Below are positions 27,446-35,765 of a stretch of 64,000 nt of DNA, in pieces. Under the pieces are notes generated by a model. That model saw nothing but the letters and a program-made list of their open reading frames with translations, was not told the origin of the DNA and did not search any database. This stretch comes from Gammaproteobacteria bacterium (GTDB lineage: Bacteria > Pseudomonadota > Gammaproteobacteria > Pseudomonadales > Pseudomonadaceae), in contig JAHIWP010000073.1 in assembly GCA_018816095.1 (NCBI GenBank), positions 34,281 to 98,280 on the forward strand. Direction: 5' to 3'. Each line of letters begins with the position of its first letter. The first letter of the stretch is position 1. A program made the translations under genes and the position numbers.

Positions 27446-27621
27446 GGTGGCGTCCTTGTTGGGTGAGAAGGGCATTTAGTATAGCCAGAGTCATGCTGTC
27501 GATTTGTGCGCGGGGTCTGCTCGTGGTGCCTGCAAGCGGGTGGTTGGGTGCCCTGTGATGGGGCTCGGCGTGTGCTTCGACAAACGGTTGGCAGGGGTGC
27601 GCGCCTGCTGGGGCTTTACGG

Positions 27622-27627
27622 TATACT
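27622..27627 (+). promoter_or_regulatory. Candidate -10 box of purE
   Basis: TATACT, a good match to TATAAT, lies 117 nt upstream of the purE start codon and directly before the two leader hairpins. No convincing -35 sits at 16-18 nt, so this is a tentative call. Confidence 0.4.
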
Positions 27628-27667
27628 GCGCGGCCTTTGGCCGGTCGCACCGGCCGGAATTCGCACA

Positions 27668-27706
27668 CAAGCCACGCCGGTTTTCCCGCGTGGCTTGTTG
27701 GTTTTT
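27668..27706 (+). terminator. Terminator-like hairpin in the purE leader (possible attenuator)
   Basis: A perfect 10-bp stem CAAGCCACGC (27668-27677) with GCGTGGCTTG (27688-27697), 10-nt loop, then TTGGTTTTT. It faces the purE start, which is 38 nt downstream. A second stem, GGCCGGT/ACCGGCC (27639-27655), precedes it. The layout is that of an attenuator leader. Confidence 0.5.
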
Positions 27707-27743
27707 GCCGCGCCTGCGGGCGCATTTGAGAAGAGGCACGACG

Positions 27744-28235
27744 ATGAGCGCACTGGTTGGCGTGATCATGGGCTCCAAGTCCGATTGGTCCACCCTTAGC
27801 CACACCGCCGAGATGCTGGATAAGCTAGGCATTCCGTACGAAGTGAAGGTGGTTTCCGCCCACCGCACCCCGGACCTGCTGTTCCAGTATGCCGAGCAAG
27901 CAGATGAGCGTGGCATTCAGGTGATCATCGCCGGTGCCGGCGGCGCGGCGCACCTGCCGGGCATGTGTGCGGCCAAGACCCACCTGCCGGTACTCGGTGT
28001 GCCAGTGCAATCGGCCGTGCTCTCGGGTGTCGACTCGCTGCTGTCGATCGTGCAAATGCCAGCCGGTATTCCGGTTGCCACTCTCGCTATCGGCAAGGCC
28101 GGCGCGGTGAACGCGGCGCTGCTCGCGGCGAGCATTCTCGGTCACCAGCACCCGCAGTTCCACGCGGCGCTCAAGCAGTTCCGCCAGGAACAGACCGAAA
28201 CCGTATTGGACAACCCGGACCCGCGTGAGGCCTAA
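27744..28235 (+). CDS. purE: N5-carboxyaminoimidazole ribonucleotide mutase (PurE)
   Basis: A 163-residue mutase that moves the carboxyl group of N5-CAIR to make CAIR in purine synthesis. Motifs: MGSKSDW (around 9-15), VVSAHRTPD with the catalytic histidine region and [14 protein letters not shown]. Start ATG 27744 follows GAAGAGG; the longer frame upstream runs through the leader hairpins and is not coding. It overlaps nothing and is 3 nt from purK. Confidence 0.95.
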   Translation: MSALVGVIMGSKSDWSTLSHTAEMLDKLGIPYEVKVVSAHRTPDLLFQYAEQADERGIQVIIAGAGGAAHLPGMCAAKTHLPVLGVPVQSAVLSGVDSLLSIVQMPAGIPVATLAIGKAGAVNAALLAASILGHQHPQFHAALKQFRQEQTETVLDNPDPREA

Positions 28236-28238
28236 CCC

Positions 28239-29324
28239 ATGAAGATCGGCATAATCGGTGGCGGCCAACTGGGCCGCATGATGGCGCTGGCAGGTACCCC
28301 GCTGGGGATGAACTTCGCCTTCCTCGACCCCGCGCCGGACGCCTGCGCGCAAGCGTTGGGTGAGCATATCCGCGCCGATTATGGCGATCAGGATCACCTG
28401 CGCCAGCTGGCTGACGAAGTCGACCTGGTGACCTTTGAGTTCGAGAGCGTACCGGCCGAAACCGTGGCCTTCCTCTCCCAGTTCGTCCCGGTCTACCCGA
28501 GCGCCGAAGCCCTGCGCATCGCCCGCGATCGCTGGTTTGAGAAATCCATGTTCAAGGACCTGGGTATCCCTACGCCGGACTTCGCTGATATCCAGTCGCA
28601 AGCCGACTTGGATGCAGCCGTCGCGGCTATCGGTTTACCGGCGGTGATGAAAACTCGCACCCTGGGTTACGACGGCAAGGGCCAGAAGGTTCTGCGCAAG
28701 CCTGAGGACGTCACCGGCGCCTTTGCCGAACTGGGCAGCGTGCCGTGCATTCTTGAAGGTTTCGTCCCCTTCACCGGTGAAGTGTCGCTGGTCGCCGTGC
28801 GTGCCCGCGATGGCGAAACGCGCTTCTACCCGTTGGTGCACAACCGCCACGACAGCGGCGTGCTAGCCTTGTCGATCGCCAGCACCGATCACCCGCTGCA
28901 GGCGCTGGCCGAAGATTACGTCGGCCGTGTGCTGACCAAGCTCGACTACGTAGGCGTGCTGGCCTTCGAGTTCTTTGAAGTCGATGGCGGCCTGAAAGCC
29001 AACGAAATCGCCCCGCGCGTACACAACTCCGGGCACTGGACCATCGAAGGCGCCGAGTGCAGCCAGTTCGAAAACCACCTGCGCGCTGTCGCCGGCCTGC
29101 CGCTGGGCTCGACCGCCAAGGTTGGCGAGAGTGCGATGCTCAACTTCCTCGGCAGCGTACCGCCGGTTGAGCAGGTTATCGCCATCGATGGCTGCCGCTT
29201 GCACCACTACGGCAAGGCCTTCAAGGCCGGGCGCAAGGTTGGCCACGCCACCCTGCGCTGCGCGGATCGCGCCACCCTCGACAAGCAAATTGCTGCCGTC
29301 GAGGCGTTGATCACCAAGGGCTGA
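28239..29324 (+). CDS. purK: N5-carboxyaminoimidazole ribonucleotide synthase (PurK)
   Basis: A 361-residue ATP-grasp enzyme that makes N5-CAIR from AIR, ATP and bicarbonate. The N-terminal GGGQLGRMMA loop (residues 6-15), MKTRTLGYDGKGQ and EIAPRVHNSGHWTIEG motifs are all present. It follows purE with a 3-nt gap, so they are translated from one message. Like PycAB, it consumes bicarbonate. Confidence 0.95.
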   Translation: MKIGIIGGGQLGRMMALAGTPLGMNFAFLDPAPDACAQALGEHIRADYGDQDHLRQLADEVDLVTFEFESVPAETVAFLSQFVPVYPSAEALRIARDRWFEKSMFKDLGIPTPDFADIQSQADLDAAVAAIGLPAVMKTRTLGYDGKGQKVLRKPEDVTGAFAELGSVPCILEGFVPFTGEVSLVAVRARDGETRFYPLVHNRHDSGVLALSIASTDHPLQALAEDYVGRVLTKLDYVGVLAFEFFEVDGGLKANEIAPRVHNSGHWTIEGAECSQFENHLRAVAGLPLGSTAKVGESAMLNFLGSVPPVEQVIAIDGCRLHHYGKAFKAGRKVGHATLRCADRATLDKQIAAVEALITKG

Positions 29325-29330
29325 GTCCGC

Positions 29331-29357
29331 CTGACGCCGCCAGCGCGGCGGCGTCAG
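29331..29357 (+). terminator. Hairpin after purK
   Basis: Perfect 11-bp stem CTGACGCCGCC/GGCGGCGTCAG around a 5-nt loop, 7 nt after the purK stop. There is no T tract, so the termination is at best weak. Confidence 0.55.
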
Positions 29358-29438
29358 ATGGAACCTTGGCGCATGATTTTCGTCTGATTGCCTAACGCCA
29401 TTATTGGCATCCCTGTAACAGACGTGGAGTACAGCGCC

Positions 29439-29684
29439 ATGAGCATTCTCGGCATTATCTTTATCGGCCTGATCGTCGGCTTGATCGCGCGCTTTATCAA
29501 ACCTGGCAACGACAGCATTGGCTGGATCATGACCATCCTGCTGGGTGTTTGTGGCTCGATTGCCGCCACCTATGGCGGCCAGGCGCTGGGCATCTACAAG
29601 GTGGGCGAGTCTGCCGGCTTTATCGGCGCAGTGATCGGCGCAGTGGTGTTGCTGGTAATCTACGGTGCAGTCAAAAAGGGCTGA
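29439..29684 (+). CDS. GlsB/YeaQ/YmgE-type small membrane protein
   Basis: An 81-residue protein with three glycine-rich membrane segments (GIIFIGLIVGLIARFI, GWIMTILLGVCGSI and the C-terminal FIGAVIGAVVLLVIYG), typical of the transglycosylase-associated/YeaQ family that is often stress-induced. Function is unknown. ATG 29439 has GGAGT about 9 nt upstream; the frame begins earlier (29388) without a good site. Confidence 0.8.
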   Translation: MSILGIIFIGLIVGLIARFIKPGNDSIGWIMTILLGVCGSIAATYGGQALGIYKVGESAGFIGAVIGAVVLLVIYGAVKKG

Positions 29685-29718
29685 TGCCCTTTCACTCCGC
29701 CGCCCTGTGAGCCTATCG

Positions 29719-30252
29719 ATGCGTTATCTGTTGTTACCCTTGCTGTTTGTCAGCACCTTGGCCTGTGCCGAGCTGCCGGAAACCGATTGGCTGGAGCTGA
29801 TGCCGGCGCAAGACCGGGCGGCATTGGAAGCCATGCCGGAGATCGACCATCAGGGCGCCGAGCAAGACAGCGCGTTCTACAACCCCGGCGGTCTCAAACA
29901 GCAAGATAACAACCTACCGGCGGTCATGTACTCGACGAGTACCGTCGCCGCCCTGAATGGCAAAACGCTGCGCCTTGGCGGCTACCCCGTGCCGCTGGAA
30001 ACTGACCGAGAAGGCCGCAGTACGCTGTTCTTTCTGGTGCCCTATCCTGGCGCTTGTATCCATGTCCCGCCACCGCCACCGAATCAGCTGGTACTCGTTC
30101 GCTACCCCCAAGGCATTGAGCTGGAAGACATCTACGCACCGCTGTGGGTCAGCGGCACGCTGCAGGTCGAACAGGTCAACAATGAACTGGCGGACGCCGC
30201 GTATGCCATGCAGGCGGATGCAGTCAGAGTGGTAACCGATGATGACCTATAA
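29719..30252 (+). CDS. DUF3299 periplasmic protein
   Basis: A 177-residue protein with an N-terminal signal (about 1-18, LACAELP; possibly a lipoprotein signal) and the DUF3299 hallmark FFLVPYPGACIHVPPPPPNQLV. Function is unknown. I chose ATG 29719; GTG 29707 would add four codons. Its end overlaps the ORF frame of the next gene, whose real start is at 30269, 16 nt after this stop. Confidence 0.78.
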   Translation: MRYLLLPLLFVSTLACAELPETDWLELMPAQDRAALEAMPEIDHQGAEQDSAFYNPGGLKQQDNNLPAVMYSTSTVAALNGKTLRLGGYPVPLETDREGRSTLFFLVPYPGACIHVPPPPPNQLVLVRYPQGIELEDIYAPLWVSGTLQVEQVNNELADAAYAMQADAVRVVTDDDL

Positions 30253-30268
30253 GCCTGGAGTTCCACCC

Positions 30269-30739
30269 ATGAAAGCTGCTCTTGTTCTGCTGCTGTGCCT
30301 GATCTCTGCCAGCGCCATGGCCCTGGAAACTGGCGAGCGTCTAGCGCCCTGGACCCTGTTGGACCAGCACGACCAGGCCTACACCCTCGACAACCAACTG
30401 CAGGTGCTGCTGGTAGCCCAAAGCATGAACGCCGCCAAACTGGTCGACGCCGCGCTGCAAGGCAAGCCCAAAGGCTACCTGGAACAGCGCCACGCGGTCT
30501 TTCTCGCTGATATCAGCCGTATGCCCAAGGTGATCGCCACCCTGTTCGCCCTCCCCAAAATGCGCGACTACAACTACCGCATCCTCCTCGACCGCGACGC
30601 CCGCATCACCCCGCGCTACCCAGTAGACACCGCCAGCGTGCTGTGGCTCGACCTGCGAGACGGCAAGTTGCAGGGGCAGCGCAGCTTTACCGATGCTAGT
30701 GAGTTGGCGCAGGCGCTTGAAGCTGTAGCGCCGCAGTAA
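30269..30739 (+). CDS. Periplasmic protein of unknown function, thioredoxin-like
   Basis: A 156-residue protein with signal peptide (SASAMALE, about 1-18), then APWTLLDQHDQAYTLDNQLQVLLVA, which looks like the start of a thioredoxin/AhpC-like fold but lacks a CxxC. Only the DUF3299 gene is near. RBS GGAG at 30257-30260 fixes the start at ATG 30269. I do not know the function. Confidence 0.72.
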   Translation: MKAALVLLLCLISASAMALETGERLAPWTLLDQHDQAYTLDNQLQVLLVAQSMNAAKLVDAALQGKPKGYLEQRHAVFLADISRMPKVIATLFALPKMRDYNYRILLDRDARITPRYPVDTASVLWLDLRDGKLQGQRSFTDASELAQALEAVAPQ

Positions 30740-30777
30740 GCGTGGGCGGTCTTTGGCGTGTCATGTAGCTGACTACT

Positions 30778-31689
30778 TCAGCCCTCCAGCGGTTCAGCCC
30801 AGATGCTCACATTGAGCTGATGCTGTGCGCCTGCGGCCAGTAGGCGGATATCGTCCATGACATTGGCGTGTTCGATACACAGCATGCCTTGCCAGGCATC
30901 GGCGGCAAATTGTGAGAGGCGTTGTGCCTTGTCGATCCAGGGGTTCCACAGCACCGCCGATTGCGAGCCGCGGCTATGCAGCTGAATGCGCCGTTGCCAG
31001 GCGGGGTCGAGGATGCTCAGTGATGCGGGCGTGTCCAGGTAGATGCGGTCCGTTTCGCCGTTAAACTGCAGCGGCCCCTCTTGCTGGCGGGTCTGCCAGT
31101 CTTCCAGGGTTTCGATATAGCGACAGCCGTGCAGGCCTTCGACGCTGACCTGACGAACATCGCTGACGGCAAAATAGCTGTGCAACGCTTGGCTGATGGC
31201 CAGTGGTGTGTCGCCTAGGTTGCGGCTAGTGAGTTCGAGGTGCAGGCGGCCATCCAGGCGAATACGCAGGTGCAGTTCGGCTGCGTGGGGCCAGTCGGCC
31301 AGTGGCTGATCTGCAGTGTTGAAGACGAAATCGAGACAGATGCCGTTATCGTTGCTATCAATCCCCTGTAGTTGCCAGTCGAGGCCTCGTACCAGGCCGT
31401 GGGCGGGTGCTTGTGCAGGTTGGTGGTGCATGGCCTGTACGGCCTGTGGATTGCGTTGCAGGCTGCCAAACCATGGCCAGCACACCGGTACGCCGCCGCG
31501 TACGCCCTGGCCGCGCTTATAAGCGGCTTGCTCACTGAGCCAGATCAGCGGCGGTTGATTATCTTCCTGGTAGCTGAGGATTTGCGCGCCTTGCTGGCTT
31601 ATCAGCAACGCGGTACCCGCGTAGCGCACGCGCCAGCCGGTCAGCTCATCCAGTTCGAGGCGTTCAACGTGAGACCTGGCCATTGGCAT
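30778..31689 (-). CDS. D-hexose-6-phosphate mutarotase (YeaD-like)
   Basis: A 303-residue aldose-1-epimerase-like beta-sandwich protein. Motifs: QGAQILSYQ, RGGVPVCWPWFG, HGLVRGLDW and LHSYFAVSD with the acid/base histidines. It interconverts the anomers of glucose-6-phosphate. ATG 31689 or 31683 (MPMARS or MARS) are equally likely. It is single, between convergent and divergent neighbours, with no operon partner. Confidence 0.88.
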   Translation of the reverse strand: MPMARSHVERLELDELTGWRVRYAGTALLISQQGAQILSYQEDNQPPLIWLSEQAAYKRGQGVRGGVPVCWPWFGSLQRNPQAVQAMHHQPAQAPAHGLVRGLDWQLQGIDSNDNGICLDFVFNTADQPLADWPHAAELHLRIRLDGRLHLELTSRNLGDTPLAISQALHSYFAVSDVRQVSVEGLHGCRYIETLEDWQTRQQEGPLQFNGETDRIYLDTPASLSILDPAWQRRIQLHSRGSQSAVLWNPWIDKAQRLSQFAADAWQGMLCIEHANVMDDIRLLAAGAQHQLNVSIWAEPLEG

Positions 31690-31746
31690 ACTCGCATTAG
31701 AAGGAATAAAGACGGCTATTGGAGCCCAGCTTGCGCGCAGAAAGCA

Positions 31747-31771
31747 AAACGCCCGTCAGGGACGGGCGTTT
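31747..31771 (-). terminator. Intrinsic terminator of the TRAP QM operon
   Basis: Perfect 11-bp stem AAACGCCCGTC/GACGGGCGTTT with a 3-nt loop, then T on the minus strand. It lies 17 nt after the large permease stop. Confidence 0.85.
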
Positions 31772-31787
31772 CTCATTGGAGCCTACC

Positions 31788-33164
31788 TTACTTACCGTAG
31801 ATCTGCTCTGGTAGCCAGGTGATCAGCCCTGGGAACTGATAAGCGAGCACGAGCAGAAAGATCTGGATCAGGATAAAAGGCAGCACACCCTTATAGATGG
31901 TGCTGGTAGGTACGGAGGCCGGGGTGACGCCACGCAGGTAGAACAGCGCGAAGCCGAACGGCGGGGTGAGGAAGGAGGTCTGCAGGTTCAGCGCGATCAT
32001 CACGCCCAGCCAGACCGGATCCAGGCCCATGGCCAGCAATACCGGGCCGACAATTGGTACCACCACAAAGGTGATCTCGATAAAGTCGAGGATAAAGCCG
32101 AGCAGGAAGATCACCACCATCACCAGGAAGAACGCGCCGAGCACGCCGCCGGGTAATTGGGCGAATACATCTTCGATCATCGCCTCGCCGCCGAAGCCGC
32201 GGAACACCAGGGAAAACAGTGACGCGCCGATCAGGATCATAAAGACCATGGCGCTGATTTCCGTGGTGCCAGAGGCCACTTCACGCAGTTGGCCGAAGTT
32301 CAGCTTGCCCTTGCAGAACGCCAGCACCATTGCGCCCAATGCGCCCAGCGCGGCGGCTTCGGTCGGGGTGGCATAACCGGCGAGGATCGAGCCGAGTACC
32401 GCGCCGATCAGCAGCAGTGGTGGTACCAGCGCGTTGATCAGCTTGCCCCACTCAATTGGCCCGAGTTCCTCCTGTGGCAAGGCGGGCAGCTTCTTCGGCT
32501 GGAAGATCGCGACACCGATGATGTACACGATATACAGCCCCACCAGCAGCAAGCCGGGCAGCAGCGCGCCGACAAACAGGTCGCCCACCGAAACAGTCTT
32601 CGGCGAGAAAATACCCATCTTCAGCTGGGCTTGGGAGTAGGCGCTGGACATCACGTCGCCCAGCAGTACCAGCACGATAGACGGTGGAATGATCTGCCCT
32701 AATGTGCCGGTAGCCGCCAGGGTGCCGGTGGCAATCGCCGGGTCATAACCGCGCCGCAGCATGGTTGGCAGGGCCAGCAGGCCCATGGTTACTACGGTGG
32801 CGCCGACAATGCCGGTACTGGCGGCGAGCAGGGCGCCTACCACGCAGACGGAAATGGCCAGGCCGCCGCGCAAGGTGCCGAATAGCCGCGACATGGACTC
32901 CAGCAGGTCTTCGGCGACCCTGGACTTCTCCAGCATCACGCCCATAAACACGAACAGCGGCACCGCCAGCATCGTCTGGTTGTTCATGATGCCGAACAGC
33001 CGGTTAGGCAGCGCGCTCAGGTAGCTGCCATCGAAGGCGCCGATGAGGATGCCGATGCCAGCAAACAGCAGCGAGACGCCGCCGAGGGTGAAGGCCACCG
33101 GGTAGCCCGCCATCAAAGCTGCGCAGATACTGATAAACAGCAGAATTGCCATTAATTCAGCCAT
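31788..33164 (-). CDS. TRAP transporter large permease (DctM type)
   Basis: A 458-residue membrane protein with about 12 hydrophobic segments, with GIVGATVVTMGLLALPTML and GYATPTEAAALGALGAM, typical of the DctM large subunit that translocates the substrate with a sodium gradient. It overlaps the upstream small-permease gene by 8 nt, so the two are translationally coupled. Its binding protein gene is divergent upstream. Confidence 0.93.
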   Translation of the reverse strand: MAELMAILLFISICAALMAGYPVAFTLGGVSLLFAGIGILIGAFDGSYLSALPNRLFGIMNNQTMLAVPLFVFMGVMLEKSRVAEDLLESMSRLFGTLRGGLAISVCVVGALLAASTGIVGATVVTMGLLALPTMLRRGYDPAIATGTLAATGTLGQIIPPSIVLVLLGDVMSSAYSQAQLKMGIFSPKTVSVGDLFVGALLPGLLLVGLYIVYIIGVAIFQPKKLPALPQEELGPIEWGKLINALVPPLLLIGAVLGSILAGYATPTEAAALGALGAMVLAFCKGKLNFGQLREVASGTTEISAMVFMILIGASLFSLVFRGFGGEAMIEDVFAQLPGGVLGAFFLVMVVIFLLGFILDFIEITFVVVPIVGPVLLAMGLDPVWLGVMIALNLQTSFLTPPFGFALFYLRGVTPASVPTSTIYKGVLPFILIQIFLLVLAYQFPGLITWLPEQIYGK

Positions 33165-33705
33165 GGGTCACCTCCTCGGTAGGTAGGCGGCCGAGGAGGA
33201 TATTGGCGAATTTGATCAAATCTGAAATGCCTTGCAAGACCAGGCTGATGATGAGGACCAAGATGATGCTCTTCTGCAAATAGACGAATTTCAGGCCGCC
33301 AGATTCGCTGGAGCCTTCTAGGGTCGCCCACGAATTGCTGACGTAACCCCAACTGGCCCAGCCCAGAAACAGGCAGACCGGCAGCAGAAATAACAGCGTG
33401 CCGAGGCTGTCGACCAGGGCTTTACGGCGTGGGCTGAAGTTCTGATAGAAGATATCGACACGCACATGGCCGTTGCGCTGCAACACCCAGGCGGCGGCGC
33501 CCATAAAGACCAGGGCGTGTGCATAGAGCACGGCTTCTTGCAGTGCGGTTGCACCGATGCCAAAACCGTAACGCAACACCACCACGATGGCGGTGCCGAG
33601 TACCAAAAACAGGGTCAGCCAGGCACAGGCTTTACCTAAATTGGCATTGAGTGAATCGATCAGACGAGCAAGGCCGAGCAGCAGAGGCGGTTTGTCGGAC
33701 ATCAT
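33157..33705 (-). CDS. TRAP transporter small permease (DctQ type)
   Basis: A 182-residue protein with four membrane helices and the DctQ signature region QEAVLYAHALVFMGAAAWVLQRNGHVRVDIF. It forms the membrane complex with the large permease. Its final codons overlap the start of dctM by 8 nt. The divergent 193-bp gap to the binding protein probably holds both promoters. Confidence 0.92.
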   Translation of the reverse strand: MMSDKPPLLLGLARLIDSLNANLGKACAWLTLFLVLGTAIVVVLRYGFGIGATALQEAVLYAHALVFMGAAAWVLQRNGHVRVDIFYQNFSPRRKALVDSLGTLLFLLPVCLFLGWASWGYVSNSWATLEGSSESGGLKFVYLQKSIILVLIISLVLQGISDLIKFANILLGRLPTEEVTHG

Positions 33706-33898
33706 AAGTCCTTATGGTTATGAGCTGTTTAAGCAGGCGGGGCGGCGATTTTAGGCAGGCCCGGGTATGTGCGGCAATGGCCCTGCAACTTTAGTCGTAT
33801 CCGCTAGGCTTGAGAGGTTCTTAGGCCTATTTTAGTCAAGCGTGGTGGGTCCGCAGTGATCCTGTGGTCAAACCAATACAACAATAAAGGAGCATTGC

Positions 33899-34999
33899 AT
33901 GAAACGTCGTCAAATTCTCGCAGCAGCAGGCGTAGGCCTCGCAGCCACCGCCCTGGCTGGCTGCAAGCAAGAAGCTGAAACTGCTGGTAAGCCCCAGGCA
34001 GGTGCTGACACTGAAACGTTTAACTGGAAAATGGTCACGTCCTGGCCGAAGAATTTCCCTGGCGTGGGTGTGGGTGCCGAGCGTTTCGCCACGCTGGTCA
34101 ATGAAATGAGTAATGGCCGCTTGAAGGTCAAGGTGTATGCCGCGGGTGAGCTGGTGCCGGCGCTGGAAGTGTTTGATGCGGTCAGTCGCGGTACGGCCGA
34201 GATGGGCCACGGTGCACCTTATTACTGGAAGGGCAAAGTCCCGGCCGCACAGTTCTTCTGTGCCCTGCCATTTGGCCCGAATGCCCAGGAAATGAACGCC
34301 TGGCTGCACAAGGGCGGTGGTATGCAGCTGTGGGAAGAAACCTACAAGCCCTTCGGTGTGCTGCCGATTGCCTGTGGTGCGACAGGCGTGCAGACCGCTG
34401 GTTGGTTCAATAAGGAAATCAACGGCGTTGACGACTTCAATGGCCTGAAGATGCGCACCCCAGGGCTGGGCGGCGAAGTGTTGACCAAAATGGGCGGTAC
34501 GGTGGTTAACATGCCCGCGGGTGAAATCTTCACTGCGCTACAAACCGGTGCGATCGATGCCACCGAGTGGATTGGCCCCTACAACGACCAGGCGCTGGGC
34601 CTGCACAAAGCCGCCAAGTACTACTACACCCCGGGCTGGCAAGAACCGAACGTGACCTTCGAGCTGGATATCAACATCAAGGCCTGGGAAACCCTGCCGG
34701 CTGACTTGCAGGCCATCGTCCGTGCTGCTGCGCGCGATGTGAACGGTGACATGCTCGATGATTACAACGCCAAGAACATGGAAGCCATGGAGCAGCTCAA
34801 GAGTGAGGGCGTAGAGGTGCGCCGCCTGCCGGATGAAGTGTTGGCCAAACTTAAAGTGGTCGCCGCCGAAGTGGTCGACGCCAGCGCCGCAGCCGATCCA
34901 GTGGCGAGCAAGGTGTGGGCGCAGCAGAAGGCTTATCTGCAGCGTCTTTACGATTACGCCGAGTCGAACGAGAAGGATATCTACAACATTCGTGGCTGA
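33899..34999 (+). CDS. TRAP substrate-binding protein, Tat-type lipoprotein signal
   Basis: A 366-residue periplasmic binding protein of the DctP/TakP group, with motifs VTSWPKNFPGVGVGAERFATLV and TALQTGAIDATEWIGPYND. The N-terminus MKRRQILAAAGVGLAATALAGC combines twin arginine and a lipobox (cysteine at residue 22), so it is probably exported folded by Tat and lipid-anchored. Members with this sequence type often bind 2-oxo acids or other monocarboxylates. It is read divergently from dctQM, an unusual split of a TRAP system. ATG 33899 follows AAAGGAG. Confidence 0.9.
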   Translation: MKRRQILAAAGVGLAATALAGCKQEAETAGKPQAGADTETFNWKMVTSWPKNFPGVGVGAERFATLVNEMSNGRLKVKVYAAGELVPALEVFDAVSRGTAEMGHGAPYYWKGKVPAAQFFCALPFGPNAQEMNAWLHKGGGMQLWEETYKPFGVLPIACGATGVQTAGWFNKEINGVDDFNGLKMRTPGLGGEVLTKMGGTVVNMPAGEIFTALQTGAIDATEWIGPYNDQALGLHKAAKYYYTPGWQEPNVTFELDINIKAWETLPADLQAIVRAAARDVNGDMLDDYNAKNMEAMEQLKSEGVEVRRLPDEVLAKLKVVAAEVVDASAAADPVASKVWAQQKAYLQRLYDYAESNEKDIYNIRG

Positions 35000-35014
35000 T
35001 TCTTAGCGCACAGC

Positions 35015-35046
35015 AAAACGCCGGCTTATAGCCGGCGTTTTTGTTT
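35015..35046 (+). terminator. Intrinsic terminator after the TRAP binding protein
   Basis: AAAACGCCGGC (35015-35025) pairs with GCCGGCGTTTT (35031-35041), followed by T-rich sequence. A-tract on the other side makes it usable from both strands. Confidence 0.88.
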
Positions 35047-35057
35047 GCCATCTGCGC

Positions 35058-35459
35058 TCAGCGCCGCGCCGGAACCGGACGGGTACGGCCACTGCCATCG
35101 ATGGCGACAAACACGAACACCGCTTCGGTGACCTTGCGCCATTCGCTGGACAGCGGGTCATCGCTCCACACTTCAACGAGCATCTGGATTGAGCTGCGGC
35201 CTACTTCCACGGTTTGCGTATAGAAGGACAATTGCGCACCCACCGCAACCGGCACCAGGAAGGCCATGCGGTCAATGGCCACGGTGGCCACGCGTCCGCC
35301 GGCCACTTTGCAGGCCATGGCGGTGCCGGCCAGGTCCATTTGCGAGACCAGCCAGCCGCCATAGATATCGCCAAAACCGTTGGTTTCGCGCGGCAGAGCG
35401 GTGATTTGCAAAGCCAGGTCGCCTTGCGGGATAGGATCTTCCTGTTCGAAATCGTGCAT
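35058..35459 (-). CDS. yciA: YciA-like acyl-CoA thioesterase
   Basis: A 133-residue hotdog-fold thioesterase with the family motifs DIYGGWLVSQMDLAGTAMA and VATVAIDRMAFLVPVAVG. YciA-type enzymes cleave many acyl-CoA esters in the cytoplasm. It lies alone, tail-to-tail with the TRAP binding protein and divergent from pstS. The 306-bp gap upstream includes a GC-rich hairpin at 35546-35576, and then the pstS promoter. Confidence 0.87.
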   Translation of the reverse strand: MHDFEQEDPIPQGDLALQITALPRETNGFGDIYGGWLVSQMDLAGTAMACKVAGGRVATVAIDRMAFLVPVAVGAQLSFYTQTVEVGRSSIQMLVEVWSDDPLSSEWRKVTEAVFVFVAIDGSGRTRPVPARR

Positions 35460-35679
35460 CAGATAGGCTCACGGCGCGGTTGTTGTTATTGGCGCGGTGC
35501 GGGGCTTGGCGGTGGCAGCGAGTCAGGCTCTGCGGCTATCGCGGGGTCGCCCGCAGGCCCGCGGGACTGCGGGCGCAGCGAGTATAACGACTCAGCAGTC
35601 GCAGGGCGACCATCGCGCTTTGCTATTGGGTATCCGGGCTTTTCATATGCGCGGGTAAAACATCGTGTTGTTCATCTAA

Positions 35680-35708
35680 CTGTCATATTGATTACATACA
35701 GTCGTCAT
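35680..35708 (+). promoter_or_regulatory. PhoB box array upstream of pstS
   Basis: Three 7-mers spaced by 4 nt: CTGTCAT (35680-35686), ATTACAT (35691-35697) and TCGTCAT (35702-35708), matching the Pho-box pattern of direct repeats every 11 bp. TACAGA at 35714-35719 is a possible -10. The pstS start is 57 nt downstream. Confidence 0.85.
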
Positions 35709-35765
35709 GCGGCCTACAGATACTTGGCCCCGTTCAATCCAACACTAGTTTTTCAGGAGTAAGGC

